Positions 23,840 through 31,686 of a stretch of 44,388 bases of DNA are shown piece by piece. Both the position numbers and the translations under genes were made by a program. Numbering within the stretch: the stretch's first letter is position 1; the number at the start of each line of letters is the position of its first letter. The stretch spans positions 1-44,388 of the forward strand of contig JAUZRQ010000047.1 in the NCBI GenBank assembly GCA_030950365.1, read 5' to 3'. The stretch is from Candidatus Zhuqueibacterota bacterium (GTDB lineage: Bacteria > Zhuqueibacterota > Zhuqueibacteria > Zhuqueibacterales > Geothermadaptataceae). The notes under the pieces are model-generated. The model was not told where the DNA came from, ran no database searches, and worked only from the letters and a program-made list of their open reading frames with translations.

Positions 23840-24709
23840 ATGACCATGACCAGAAAGACCGGATCGGTCCTGAAATGGATGTGGGTGACAATGGCGCTGT
23901 TCGTCGGCGTACAAATGGCGTATGCACAGACGGATGTGATCAAGTACCGGCGCATCTTCGAGGTGGAGCCGAATCAGAAATTCCGCTTCGAAATGGATAT
24001 CGACGCCGCCGATGTGGAAATCGCCCGCAACGAGATCGAAAATGAAATCTCGGTGTATCTGTTGTTTACCGAAGATGCGTTTGAATACGATTTCGATTAC
24101 CACGCCCGTCGAAACATCCTGACCGTGGAATTTAGCAAAGTCAACTGGATCAAAAGCGATTCGCGCCATCTCAAGGCCAAAATTGAAATATTGCTGCCCG
24201 CTGAGGCGGTGCTGGATTTTTATGGTAAAATCAAAGCGGGTGAGGTCGGCATGCAACTGGGAGATCTTGCGCTGTCGCGCTTCGAGACCAGCATCTGGGC
24301 GGGCGAGGTGAGTATCGACTTCGATGAGCCCAACCGAATCCCGATGAAGTGGTTTGAATTGCGCACCAAAGTGGGCAGCACCACTTTGAGACGGCTGGGC
24401 AATGCCCGCTTCCGGTTCGCCGAAATCAATAGCGGTATCGGTGAGCTGGAGATCGATTTTTCCGGTCGGATGGAGAACGAAGCCACCGCCAAAGTCGATC
24501 TGGACATCGGCGAAACCAGCATTTATCTGCCCGATGATGTGGGCACCAAGTTGTATATTCGCAAATTTTTATTTCTGTCCGGCACAGACCTGCTGGGATT
24601 TGAGCGCTATGGCAAAATTTATTTGAGTGAAAACTACGATATGGCTCGCAAGAAGTTTGAGTTGCATGTCAGACCGGGAATTGGTGAGTTGAGCATTCGG
24701 TATCGGTGA
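23840..24709 (+). CDS. Exported beta-rich protein (toastrack/DUF4097-like)
   Basis: The product (about 289 residues) has a signal peptide ending near AYAQ and then an almost entirely beta-strand protein. Alternating hydrophobic strands such as AEVGMQLGDLALSRFETS, LRTKVGSTTLRRLGNARF and AKVDLDIGETSIYLP suggest a flat beta-helix of the DUF4097/LiaF C-terminal (toastrack) kind. The C-terminal HVRPGIGELSIRYR repeats the G-x-G-E-L/V motif. It starts almost at the end of the Omp85-fusion gene. TTG 23822 abuts that stop codon, and ATG 23840 is my choice, although the ribosome site is weak. The DUF4097 gene follows after 54 bases. No enzyme motif is seen; a periplasmic or surface structural role with its neighbours is inferred. 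Confidence 0.68.
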   Translation: MTMTRKTGSVLKWMWVTMALFVGVQMAYAQTDVIKYRRIFEVEPNQKFRFEMDIDAADVEIARNEIENEISVYLLFTEDAFEYDFDYHARRNILTVEFSKVNWIKSDSRHLKAKIEILLPAEAVLDFYGKIKAGEVGMQLGDLALSRFETSIWAGEVSIDFDEPNRIPMKWFELRTKVGSTTLRRLGNARFRFAEINSGIGELEIDFSGRMENEATAKVDLDIGETSIYLPDDVGTKLYIRKFLFLSGTDLLGFERYGKIYLSENYDMARKKFELHVRPGIGELSIRYR

Positions 24710-24763
24710 GCATACAACGGCGGGAATCGCTTCCGCTCGAGTATATCAAAGGGAGGTGATGGC

Positions 24764-25570
24764 ATGAGAGCCCAAAAAACGACATTGCTGTTCTTTCTGT
24801 TTGCCTTTCTGATGGCGAACGGGATGTATGGCGGGGAGCTGGAGGAAACGTTTGATAAAACCTTTCCGCTGGAAAAGGGGCAGCATTTTTCTTTGAAAAA
24901 CACCAATGGCTCGGTCCGGCTTTACGGATGGGATCGCCAGGAGGTGCGCATTGAGGCCATCAAAAGGGTGAAAGCCGCTAGCCGCAGCCAGGCCGAGCGC
25001 ATTATGCAACAACTGGAGATTCAGATTGAACGCACGGATGCGGGCATCTTTGTGGATACGATCGTGCCGATCAGCCTCAGACACGGCTTTTTGAGCTGGC
25101 TCTTCGATGGTTTCAGTTCGCATGGTGTGGAGGTGAAGTATACCATCTGGCTGCCGAATGATGTACTTTCTGAGGTGCGCACCGTGAACGGCTCCATTTT
25201 CATCAATGAGCTTCGCGGCGATATCAACGTACGCACCACCAATGGCCGAATCCGCGTAGAAAGTGCCAGTGGCAGCGTGAAAGCCAACACCACCAACGGC
25301 TCGGTGAATGTGGAGCTGGTGGAGGTGGAGCCGGGTTCGGAAATTCGTATGCGCACGACCAACGGCAGCGTGAAGCTGTATTTGCCAAAAGATTTTGCCG
25401 GTGAAATCAAAGCCAGAACCACCAACGGTTCTATCACCACAGACTTCCCGATCGAGGTCATGGGTCAGCTCAACCGCCGGCGGCTTGAAGGCCGTATCGG
25501 GGAAGGCGGCGATGTGCTGTGCGATATTGCCACCACGAACGGCTCGGTCAAGATTCTGCAAATCGAATGA
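24764..25570 (+). CDS. DUF4097-type exported beta-helix protein with T-N-G-S repeats
   Basis: The 268-residue product has a signal peptide (core TLLFFLFAFLMANGM) and a DUF4097-like repeat domain. The short motif T-x-N-G-S/R recurs at least seven times: KNTNGSV, RTVNGSI, RTTNGRI, NTTNGSV, RTTNGSV, RTTNGSI and TTNGSV, spaced about 17-25 residues. This is the signature of a left- or right-handed beta-helix with one turn per repeat. A strong GGGAGGTGAT precedes ATG. It is the last gene of the three-gene envelope cluster, followed by a terminator. DUF4097 proteins are often called putative adhesins, and no activity is known. Confidence 0.82.
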   Translation: MRAQKTTLLFFLFAFLMANGMYGGELEETFDKTFPLEKGQHFSLKNTNGSVRLYGWDRQEVRIEAIKRVKAASRSQAERIMQQLEIQIERTDAGIFVDTIVPISLRHGFLSWLFDGFSSHGVEVKYTIWLPNDVLSEVRTVNGSIFINELRGDINVRTTNGRIRVESASGSVKANTTNGSVNVELVEVEPGSEIRMRTTNGSVKLYLPKDFAGEIKARTTNGSITTDFPIEVMGQLNRRRLEGRIGEGGDVLCDIATTNGSVKILQIE

Positions 25571-25595
25571 ATGGCGGTTTTGCGGTTGAGCAAAC

Positions 25596-25628
25596 GCGGT
25601 ATCCGGATTGTGGGTACCGCATTTTTTT
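25596..25628 (+). terminator. Rho-independent terminator of the envelope cluster
   Basis: GCGGTATCC (25596-25604) pairs with GGGTACCGC (25612-25620) over nine positions, with one G-T pair and a 7-base loop. A is followed by seven T. It lies 26 bases after the DUF4097 stop codon. Confidence 0.85.
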
Positions 25629-25739
25629 CGATTCTTCCGGTAGCAGCACCACGCTGGCAAGGCTCCACGTCCCCACGCTGTCAGATCCACCCGCGAATAA
25701 GGCTACCAGAAATGACGTCGGCCTGCCTTTTTATCTCCA

Positions 25740-25778
25740 TTTACCTCCTTCCCAAGTTTAACTTGGGAAGGAGGTAAA
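25740..25778. repeat. Perfect 19-bp-arm palindrome
   Basis: The left arm TTTACCTCCTTCCCAAGTT is exactly complementary to the right arm after a single central T. A decayed relative with the core CTTCCCA..TGGGAAG lies at 32111-32167. It is probably a dispersed intergenic repeat and may act as a hairpin in RNA. Confidence 0.8.
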
Positions 25779-25878
25779 GAAATAAGCTATGGCCGATCGG
25801 ACGCTATTCGCGCTCCCTGGCCTTTCTTCATGCGTTCCTACAGCCACCACGAAATGAAAAATAAAATCTGGGATAAAT

Positions 25879-25911
25879 AAAAAAACGGCGGAGCCGTCGT
25901 TCTCCGCCGTT
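25879..25911 (-). terminator. Orphan minus-strand terminator
   Basis: AACGGCGGAG (25884-25893) and CTCCGCCGTT (25902-25911) form a perfect 10-bp stem. The A-run on its left (25879-25885) reads as seven T on the minus strand. No recognised minus-strand gene lies to its right, so it may end an unannotated short transcript starting somewhere between 25912 and 26320. Confidence 0.7.
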
Positions 25912-26321
25912 CCAGGAAAGGAGGGGTGGATGGAATAGGGTAACAGGGTCTAACTCAGGTTTTTCTCGATGATGAAAAGCGTGTTGCATAAAAACCTAAG
26001 CATGTCTCGTTTTTTCAATGACAACTATTGTGCCATAGCTGGACAAGAAATGTTATAATGCTGTAATTATGTAACTTTTTGATAACCAATAAATAAGTGC
26101 TAAATCTACTGGCGGTGAGCAACACAGTTTCATTGCAAATACTTCTAAAAATTGTTTCGAAATGAAATAGTGTATCATCGTGGAACGGGTGGCTTTTTGG
26201 GCGAAGGCTGCTGAAAAGTCGGATTAAGTAAAATTGATTCACCGGCTCAATCGGACTATGCAATTGAGGCTTGCTTTTTTCGGGAATATCGTCTAAACTT
26301 AATTGATGCCAGGACGCTTAA

Positions 26322-27794
26322 ATGCCCTTCAAGCAAAACGTCAACCCCCGGACCATTATTGAGACCAAAGAGCCGAGCATGACCGCACAAACCTGTTTCC
26401 GACATCCTACCGCCCCGGCGCGCCGAAAATGTTTTCACTGCGGCCGGCCGATTTGCAAGGACTGCACCTTCAAGGCGAGCCATCACCTCTTTTGCAGCCG
26501 TCGGTGCCATTATCTATATCTGAGCCGGCGAACCATGCTTCGCTTCCGCAAGGCCACGCAGCAATATGTCCGGCACCTGCAGCGCTTCGTCGAAGTGGCC
26601 GCCCAATCCCGCTTGACCACCCGCGCCCTGCCCCTGCTGCTCCTGCTGGCTTTCATGCTGTTCCAGTTTGTGCAAATGCGCAGGCTGGATCGCAGCGTGC
26701 GCGATCTGCAGCGGCAATGGCAATACGTACAGAACCTTGAACGCCGTGCTGTAGCCGAAACACCAGCCACCAAACCGCAGTTGGCGCCGATGATCTCCAA
26801 CCTCAATATCATTTCGCCGGCTGAAAACGCCTTTGTGCGCAAGGCGCCGGTGGCCATCGTCGGAGAGGCGCCGGACCGGTATGTGATTGTGCTGATGAAA
26901 GACGACCGGCCGGTACAGGCCACGGTGCCGCATGGTCAGATTTTCCAGTTCGAGCTGCGGCATCCGGAGACGGGAGACAACGAGTGGGTCGTTAAGGCGA
27001 TCGACCCCGAAGGCGGGTTGCGGCTGATGGAAACGGTGCGGTTTTATTACATGGATGCGAATATGGCCTATCTGAGCCGCGATTTCCATCGCGGACCGCG
27101 CGATCAAAAGCGGCTGGCGCTGACCTTCGACGGCGGTTCGATGGACAACTCCGCCGCTCCGATCCTCGATATCCTGCGGCAGTTCGGCATCAAGAGCACG
27201 TTTTTTCTCACCGGACGATTTATCCGCCAGTACCCCGCTCTCACGCAGCGCATCGTAGCCGAGGGCCACGAGGTCGGCAATCACACCTGGAGCCATCCAC
27301 ACCTCACCACGTTTGCGCAAAATCGTCGACACAATTTGCTTCCAGGGATGACGCGCGAGCGGTTTCAGGAGCAACTGCGCCGGACAGCAGAATTGTTCCA
27401 GCAGGTCACGGGGCAGGAAATGGCGCCATTCTGGCGCGCGCCCTATGGCGAGCAAAATGCCACACTGCGCCGCTGGGCCGCGGAGCTGGGCTATCGGCAC
27501 ATCGGTTGGACCAACGGGCCGAACCAGGCCGAAAATATGGATACCATGGATTGGGTGTCTGATCCGAACTCCCGTGCGTATCAGTCTAGCTCGGAAATCT
27601 TGCAGCACCTATTGGCCATTGCCGATAGCGACAACGGCTGGGGGGCCGCCGGCGGCGTGATTCTCATGCATCTTGGCTCGCAGCGGAAAGAGGATCCGGT
27701 GTTTGTGATCCTGCCCGAGTTTATTACCGCTATGCGGGCGCGCGGGTACGAGTTCGTCAAAATTTCCGAAATGCTTCGTCCACCACAATCATAA
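26322..27794 (+). CDS. Membrane-anchored NodB-type polysaccharide deacetylase with zinc finger
   Basis: The 490-residue protein has three parts. Residues 25-63 form a cysteine/histidine-rich finger (CFRHP..C-x2-C..C-x2-C..C-x3-CH), similar to B-box fingers. Residues 102-118 form one transmembrane helix, followed by a short helix and a beta-domain. Residues 265-480 form a NodB deacetylase, which removes acyl groups from peptidoglycan or exopolysaccharide amino sugars. The metal motif reads TFDGGS (268-273) with His321 and His325 in NHTWSH; RAPYG (372-376) and LMHLG (448-452) complete the site. The usual TFDDG has G for the second D, as in some relatives. The start at 26322 has AGGA eight bases upstream; ATG 26379 is an alternative. 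It is a single gene with no partner enzymes nearby. Confidence 0.85.
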   Translation: MPFKQNVNPRTIIETKEPSMTAQTCFRHPTAPARRKCFHCGRPICKDCTFKASHHLFCSRRCHYLYLSRRTMLRFRKATQQYVRHLQRFVEVAAQSRLTTRALPLLLLLAFMLFQFVQMRRLDRSVRDLQRQWQYVQNLERRAVAETPATKPQLAPMISNLNIISPAENAFVRKAPVAIVGEAPDRYVIVLMKDDRPVQATVPHGQIFQFELRHPETGDNEWVVKAIDPEGGLRLMETVRFYYMDANMAYLSRDFHRGPRDQKRLALTFDGGSMDNSAAPILDILRQFGIKSTFFLTGRFIRQYPALTQRIVAEGHEVGNHTWSHPHLTTFAQNRRHNLLPGMTRERFQEQLRRTAELFQQVTGQEMAPFWRAPYGEQNATLRRWAAELGYRHIGWTNGPNQAENMDTMDWVSDPNSRAYQSSSEILQHLLAIADSDNGWGAAGGVILMHLGSQRKEDPVFVILPEFITAMRARGYEFVKISEMLRPPQS

Positions 27795-28152
27795 ATGGTT
27801 CAGTAATATCCATCAGGCCCCTTAAAGGGGGCTGATATTTGGAAAAAATGGCATTGATCCATCCTCAATGAAAGCAGCTTTTCCTGCGTTAATCCCCTAT
27901 TTCGCAAAACTCAAATTCATTTAAGCACAAAGATATCCAAGGAACAATTTGCATTTTACCACGAAATTTTTTAGCTTTTTGCTTGTTTTGCAGGGTCTGC
28001 CATTTCCGGGCGGCCCACGACTCCCAAACGATAGTCTGATAAATCATGCTGCTTTCAATGTCAACAATCGATTGGATTACAGCGATAAAACCATTGATAA
28101 TGATTTGCCGAGCTTTTAAACTGACGGCATCCTTTGAAATCGAGGGGGAGGC
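27795..28152. other. AT-rich intergenic region before tldD
   Basis: No gene is supported. The open minus-strand frame covering 27889-28150 has an AT-rich part without recognisable domain and runs into tldD antisense. A candidate promoter for tldD lies at 28094-28122. Confidence 0.45.
28094..28122 (+). promoter_or_regulatory. Possible promoter of tldD-pmbA
   Basis: TTGATA (28094-28099) and TAAACT (28117-28122) are separated by 17 bases. They match five and four of six consensus positions, and the start site would be about 25 bases before the GTG of tldD. Confidence 0.4.
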
Positions 28153-29607
28153 GTGAAGGAGCTGGCTGAACTGGCCGTGGAGATGGCCAGGGCGCGTGGC
28201 GCCGAGTATGCCGATATCCGCATCATTGAGCGGAAATATGAGGCCATCGAAATGCAGAACCAGATCCCGACGAAACTGCAGTTTGATGAAAGTCTGGGAC
28301 TGGGCATCCGCGTGCTGGTGAATGGCTGCTGGGGATTCGCTGCCAGCGCCGAACTGACGCGGGAGGCCATCGAAAATACGGTTAAAAAAGCATTTGACCT
28401 GGCCGAAGCGTCGCGACGCCTCAACCAGGCTGAGCTGCAATTGGCCCCAGAACCGGTGCACATCGAAAACTGGACCACGCCGATCCATCACGATCCATTT
28501 CAGGTGCCGCTGGAAGAGAAACTCGAGCTCCTCGATAAGATCTACCAGATTTGCCATCGCATCACCGGAGTGAAAACCGTACTGGGCCAGATGGGCTTTG
28601 TCCGACGGCACCAGGTTTTTGCTAACACCGAGGGCAGCCGCATCGAGCAGACGCTTTACCTGAGCGGGGTGGGCTACGCGGTCATCGCCAGTGACGGCGA
28701 CGATGTGCAGATTCGCTCGTATCCGAATTCGTTCGGCGGGCAGTGGGCCGGCATGGGCTATGAATTAGTCTATGAATGGCCGCTGGTGGAAAATGCCGAA
28801 CGCATTGGCGAAGAGGCCGTGGCGTTGCTCAAGGCGCCAGACTGTCCGAACAGAGTCACCGACCTCATCCTGGATGGCTCGCAACTGGCGTTGCAGATTC
28901 ACGAATCGTGCGGCCACGCCACCGAACTGGACCGTGTGCTCGGCTACGAGGCCAATTTCGCCGGCACCAGCTTTTTGACCCGGGACAGGCTCAATCATTA
29001 CCGCTACGGCAGCGATATCGTTAATTTATACGCCGATGCGCGGCCGGATCACACCGCCGGCGCCGGCACGTTCGCTTTCGATGACGAGGGCGTGCAGGCG
29101 CAGGAAACCGATCTGGTGAAAAACGGCATTCTGGTGGGCTACCTGTATTCGCGCGATACGGCATCGATCATCGGTGCCTCGCGCAGCAACGGCTGCATGC
29201 GCACCTCTAACTGGGACCGGCCGCCGATCATCCGCATGACCAACATCAGTCTGCACCCTGGTACCGGCACGCTGGACGATCTCATCGCCGACACCAAAGA
29301 CGGCATCTACATGGAAACCAACCGGAGCTGGAGCATCGACGACCGCCGCTATCAGTTTCAGTTCGGCACTGAAATCGCGTGGGAAATCAAAAACGGCAAG
29401 AAGACGCGCATCCTGAAAAATCCCACCTACGCTGGCGTCACGCCGGAATTCTGGCAAGCGTGTGACGCCATTTGCGGCAAAAACGAATGGGTGCTGTGGG
29501 GCATCCCGAGTTGCGGCAAGGGGCAGCCCATGCAAGTGATTGCCACCTCGCACGGGGCGGCGCCGGCGCGTTTTCGCAATGTGCATGTAGGAGTGGCTCA
29601 TGTTTGA
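28153..29607 (+). CDS. tldD: TldD metalloprotease subunit
   Basis: The 484-residue protein is the catalytic subunit of the TldD/PmbA (TldE) zinc protease. This protease degrades unfolded or modified peptides and in Escherichia coli matures microcin B17. The metal motif HExxxH is visible as HESCGH (residues 250-255), inside LQIHESCGHATELDRVLGYEANFAGTSFLT. The N-terminal ARGAEYADIRIIERKYEAIEMQN and the C-terminal GIPSCGKGQPMQ..SHGAAPARFRNVHVGV also fit. A Cys occupies the middle of the metal motif. The GTG start has GAGGGGGAGG very close upstream; Met11 is an alternative start. It overlaps pmbA by eight bases, so both subunits are made together as the heterodimer requires. Confidence 0.94.
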   Translation: MKELAELAVEMARARGAEYADIRIIERKYEAIEMQNQIPTKLQFDESLGLGIRVLVNGCWGFAASAELTREAIENTVKKAFDLAEASRRLNQAELQLAPEPVHIENWTTPIHHDPFQVPLEEKLELLDKIYQICHRITGVKTVLGQMGFVRRHQVFANTEGSRIEQTLYLSGVGYAVIASDGDDVQIRSYPNSFGGQWAGMGYELVYEWPLVENAERIGEEAVALLKAPDCPNRVTDLILDGSQLALQIHESCGHATELDRVLGYEANFAGTSFLTRDRLNHYRYGSDIVNLYADARPDHTAGAGTFAFDDEGVQAQETDLVKNGILVGYLYSRDTASIIGASRSNGCMRTSNWDRPPIIRMTNISLHPGTGTLDDLIADTKDGIYMETNRSWSIDDRRYQFQFGTEIAWEIKNGKKTRILKNPTYAGVTPEFWQACDAICGKNEWVLWGIPSCGKGQPMQVIATSHGAAPARFRNVHVGVAHV

Positions 29608-30961
29608 CGAAGATGAAATCAAAACCCTGATGAACCGGATCTACAAGCTTTCGCCATCCCGAGCCACTGAAGTGATCCTGTGGGTGACCGAACAGACGAC
29701 CCTACGTTTTGCGAATAATCAGATTGTGCAGACGGTCGCCGAGGAAAACGCCACCGTTTCCATCCGCATTTTGCACGATGACCGTATGGGGCGCGCGGCC
29801 ACCAACAAATTCGACGAGAAGTCGCTGTCGCAATGCTGCGAAAAAGCGCTGGAGCTGGCCAAGAATGCCCAGCCCGACCCGGATGCACTGCCCTTGCCCG
29901 GCGCCCAGGCCTATCAGCCGGTGAATGCCGATTTCGACGCCACCCGCTACGCGTCCGCCTATCAGATGGCCAATCAAGTGGAAGAAATGATCGCCGAGGG
30001 CGAAGAAGACGAGATCAGTTTGTCCGGGATCAACCAGATCCGCACGCACATCAAGGCCATTGGCAATTCGCAGGGGCTGCTGGCGGTGCATCGCAGCACT
30101 CAGGCCATTGCCAGTGTGACCGCCACCTACAGCGAAGCCACCGGCTGGGCGATCATTGATGATCCAGATATTCGGCAGATTGACCATCTCGCGCTGGCGC
30201 AAACGGCCATCGAAAAAGCGAAGCTAAGCACGAAACGGGTGACCATTGAACCCGGTGAATATACGGTGATCCTTGAGCCGCAGGCGGTGGCCAATTTGCT
30301 GTCGTTTCTGGTGCTGGATTACGTGGCTCAGATTTCCCCCTTCAGCGGCACAGCGGTGCTGAAAGATGTAGGCTTCGTGGCGCGGCACCGCGGCGAAACA
30401 TTTTTCAGCGAGCGCTTCACTCTGCACGATGATGTGTTTCATCCATTGCAGCAGGGCATTCCATTCGACGGCGAGGGTATGCCGCGCAAGCCGGTGACCC
30501 TGGTGGAAAACGGCATGTTAAAAGACCTGGTGCATTCGCGTTCCTCGGCGCTGAAAATGGGCGCCGAGCCTACCGGTCACGGGCTGGAGCTGCCCAATTC
30601 GTACGGCGCCATTCCGGACCGTCTGATCATGGAAGGCGGTGATAGCCATCTGGAAGAGATGATTCGCAAGACCGACCGCGGGCTGCTGGTCACCCGGTTC
30701 TGGTACAACCGGTTGGTGGATTCGAACTCGCTGACCGTCACCGGCATGACCCGCGATGGCACGTTTCTGGTGGAGGATGGTGTGATCGTTGGGGCGGTGA
30801 ACAATATGCGCCTCAATGAAAGTCTATTCCACCTGTTCCGCAACATCATCGACCTGGGCAAGCCGGTGCGCATCCTCGAAGAAGAGTCAGAATGGGTCAT
30901 GGTGGTGCCGCCGATTCGCGTGGCCGGGGTGCGCTTCACCGATCAAACGTTTTTCGGCTGA
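29600..30961 (+). CDS. pmbA: PmbA/TldE subunit of the TldD protease
   Basis: The 453-residue protein is the non-catalytic partner that forms the tunnel of the TldD-TldE protease. It has the family fold without HExxxH. Diagnostic parts are LRFANNQIVQTVAEENATVSIRI, the GEYTVILEPQAVANLL segment, FTLHDDVFHPLQQGIPFDGEGMPRKPVTLVENGMLKDLVHS, GAEPTGHGLELPNSYGAIPDRLIMEGG and VTGMTRDGTFLVEDG. The ATG overlaps the tldD end by eight bases, with AGGAG upstream inside tldD. No modified-peptide precursor lies next to the pair, so general peptide turnover is the safest role. The gene converges with the flavin reductase after 14 bases. Confidence 0.93.
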   Translation: MFDEDEIKTLMNRIYKLSPSRATEVILWVTEQTTLRFANNQIVQTVAEENATVSIRILHDDRMGRAATNKFDEKSLSQCCEKALELAKNAQPDPDALPLPGAQAYQPVNADFDATRYASAYQMANQVEEMIAEGEEDEISLSGINQIRTHIKAIGNSQGLLAVHRSTQAIASVTATYSEATGWAIIDDPDIRQIDHLALAQTAIEKAKLSTKRVTIEPGEYTVILEPQAVANLLSFLVLDYVAQISPFSGTAVLKDVGFVARHRGETFFSERFTLHDDVFHPLQQGIPFDGEGMPRKPVTLVENGMLKDLVHSRSSALKMGAEPTGHGLELPNSYGAIPDRLIMEGGDSHLEEMIRKTDRGLLVTRFWYNRLVDSNSLTVTGMTRDGTFLVEDGVIVGAVNNMRLNESLFHLFRNIIDLGKPVRILEEESEWVMVVPPIRVAGVRFTDQTFFG

Positions 30962-30975
30962 TCCTCCTGCCCGGT

Positions 30976-31458
30976 TCAATCTAGCTTCATTTCCCTGTAT
31001 CCGCGATTCCAGTACAGCAGCGGCATCCCTTCGCCGACGTCGCCGGCCACGACTTTTCCCACGAAAATGGTATGATCCCCGCCGTCGTATTCGGCATACA
31101 CTTCGCAATCCAGATAGGCAAGCACGTCGGGCAAAATTGGACTTTGCGTCACCGCCGTGCGAACGGCCAGCCCCTGAAACCGTTCTTTCGGAGACCGTCT
31201 GGGATCGGCGAAGCGGTTGGAGAGGTCCTGCTGTGCAGCGGTTAAAACATTCACTGCAAACCGTTTCGAGGCCTGCAGCACATCGTGACTGGATGCCTTT
31301 TTATCAATGCAAACGAGAATGAGGGGCGGCTCCAGCGATACCGAGCAAAACGAGCTGACCGTTAGACCGTGGAGCGTGTCTCCGTTGCGGGTGGTCACCA
31401 CCGTCACGCCGCTGGCAAACTGACTGAGAATATTACGAAACAGGTTGGAATCGATCAT
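30976..31458 (-). CDS. Flavin reductase-like FMN-binding split-barrel protein
   Basis: The protein (160 residues from my start) belongs to the flavin reductase-like/HpaC family, which reduces FMN with NAD(P)H for partner monooxygenases or binds FMN for other reductions. Typical motifs are FASGVTVVTT, GLTVSSFCSVSLEPPLILVCIDKKASSHD, FAVNVL and LAYLDCEVYAEYDGGDHTIFVGKVV. The frame runs to 31533, but MIDSNLFRNILSQFASG at 31458 starts the fold and has AAAGGA upstream. No monooxygenase gene is nearby, so its partner is unknown. It faces tldD-pmbA and is divergent from tmRNA. Confidence 0.9.
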   Translation of the reverse strand: MIDSNLFRNILSQFASGVTVVTTRNGDTLHGLTVSSFCSVSLEPPLILVCIDKKASSHDVLQASKRFAVNVLTAAQQDLSNRFADPRRSPKERFQGLAVRTAVTQSPILPDVLAYLDCEVYAEYDGGDHTIFVGKVVAGDVGEGMPLLYWNRGYREMKLD

Positions 31459-31598
31459 TAGCCAAAGGTCCTTTGTATTTATCGTAGGCGCTATCGAATT
31501 GGATTTCGGCAAGCGCTGGTCAACCAATCGCAAACGATGGATGCGTTAATTTAGCCGAATTGCTAAAAAATGCAAACAAAATCCTGTAAAACGAAGCC

Positions 31599-31626
31599 TT
31601 GCATTTTCAGCTAAAAGTATTATATT
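31599..31626 (+). promoter_or_regulatory. Likely promoter of ssrA
   Basis: TTGCAT (31599-31604) and TATATT (31621-31626) are 16 bases apart. The -10 box matches five of six positions. This gives a primary transcript with a leader of about 55 bases before the mature tmRNA end. Confidence 0.5.
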
Positions 31627-31686
31627 TTATTCCGATCCTTTTCGGGAACCGGAGTCCCGGTACAGGCGTACGTGTACGTGGAAGCT

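Larger units (their letters stand above)
25571..26321. other. Large intergenic region with terminators and a perfect palindrome
   Basis: These 751 bases hold no supported protein gene. They contain a plus-strand terminator (25596), a perfect 19-bp palindrome (25740-25778) and a minus-strand terminator (25879-25911) with no gene ending into it. An inverted repeat AGGTTTTT..AAAAACCT (about 25957-25997) is also present. A 17-codon minus-strand frame (25950-26003) lies upstream of the orphan terminator. TATAAT occurs at 26054-26059 on the plus strand without a good -35 box. Confidence 0.5.

Noticed and set aside
26015-26263. 82-codon minus-strand frame ahead of the orphan terminator
   Set aside because: It starts at TTG without a ribosome site and shows no domain; AT-rich chance frame more likely.
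27889-28611. 240-codon minus-strand frame overlapping the start of tldD
   Set aside because: Most of it is antisense to tldD; the remaining AT-rich part has no recognisable family.
28153-30961. TldD/PmbA as part of a modified-peptide (microcin-like) cluster
   Set aside because: No precursor peptide, cyclodehydratase or radical-SAM gene is near; the six-cysteine peptide lies 27 kb away.
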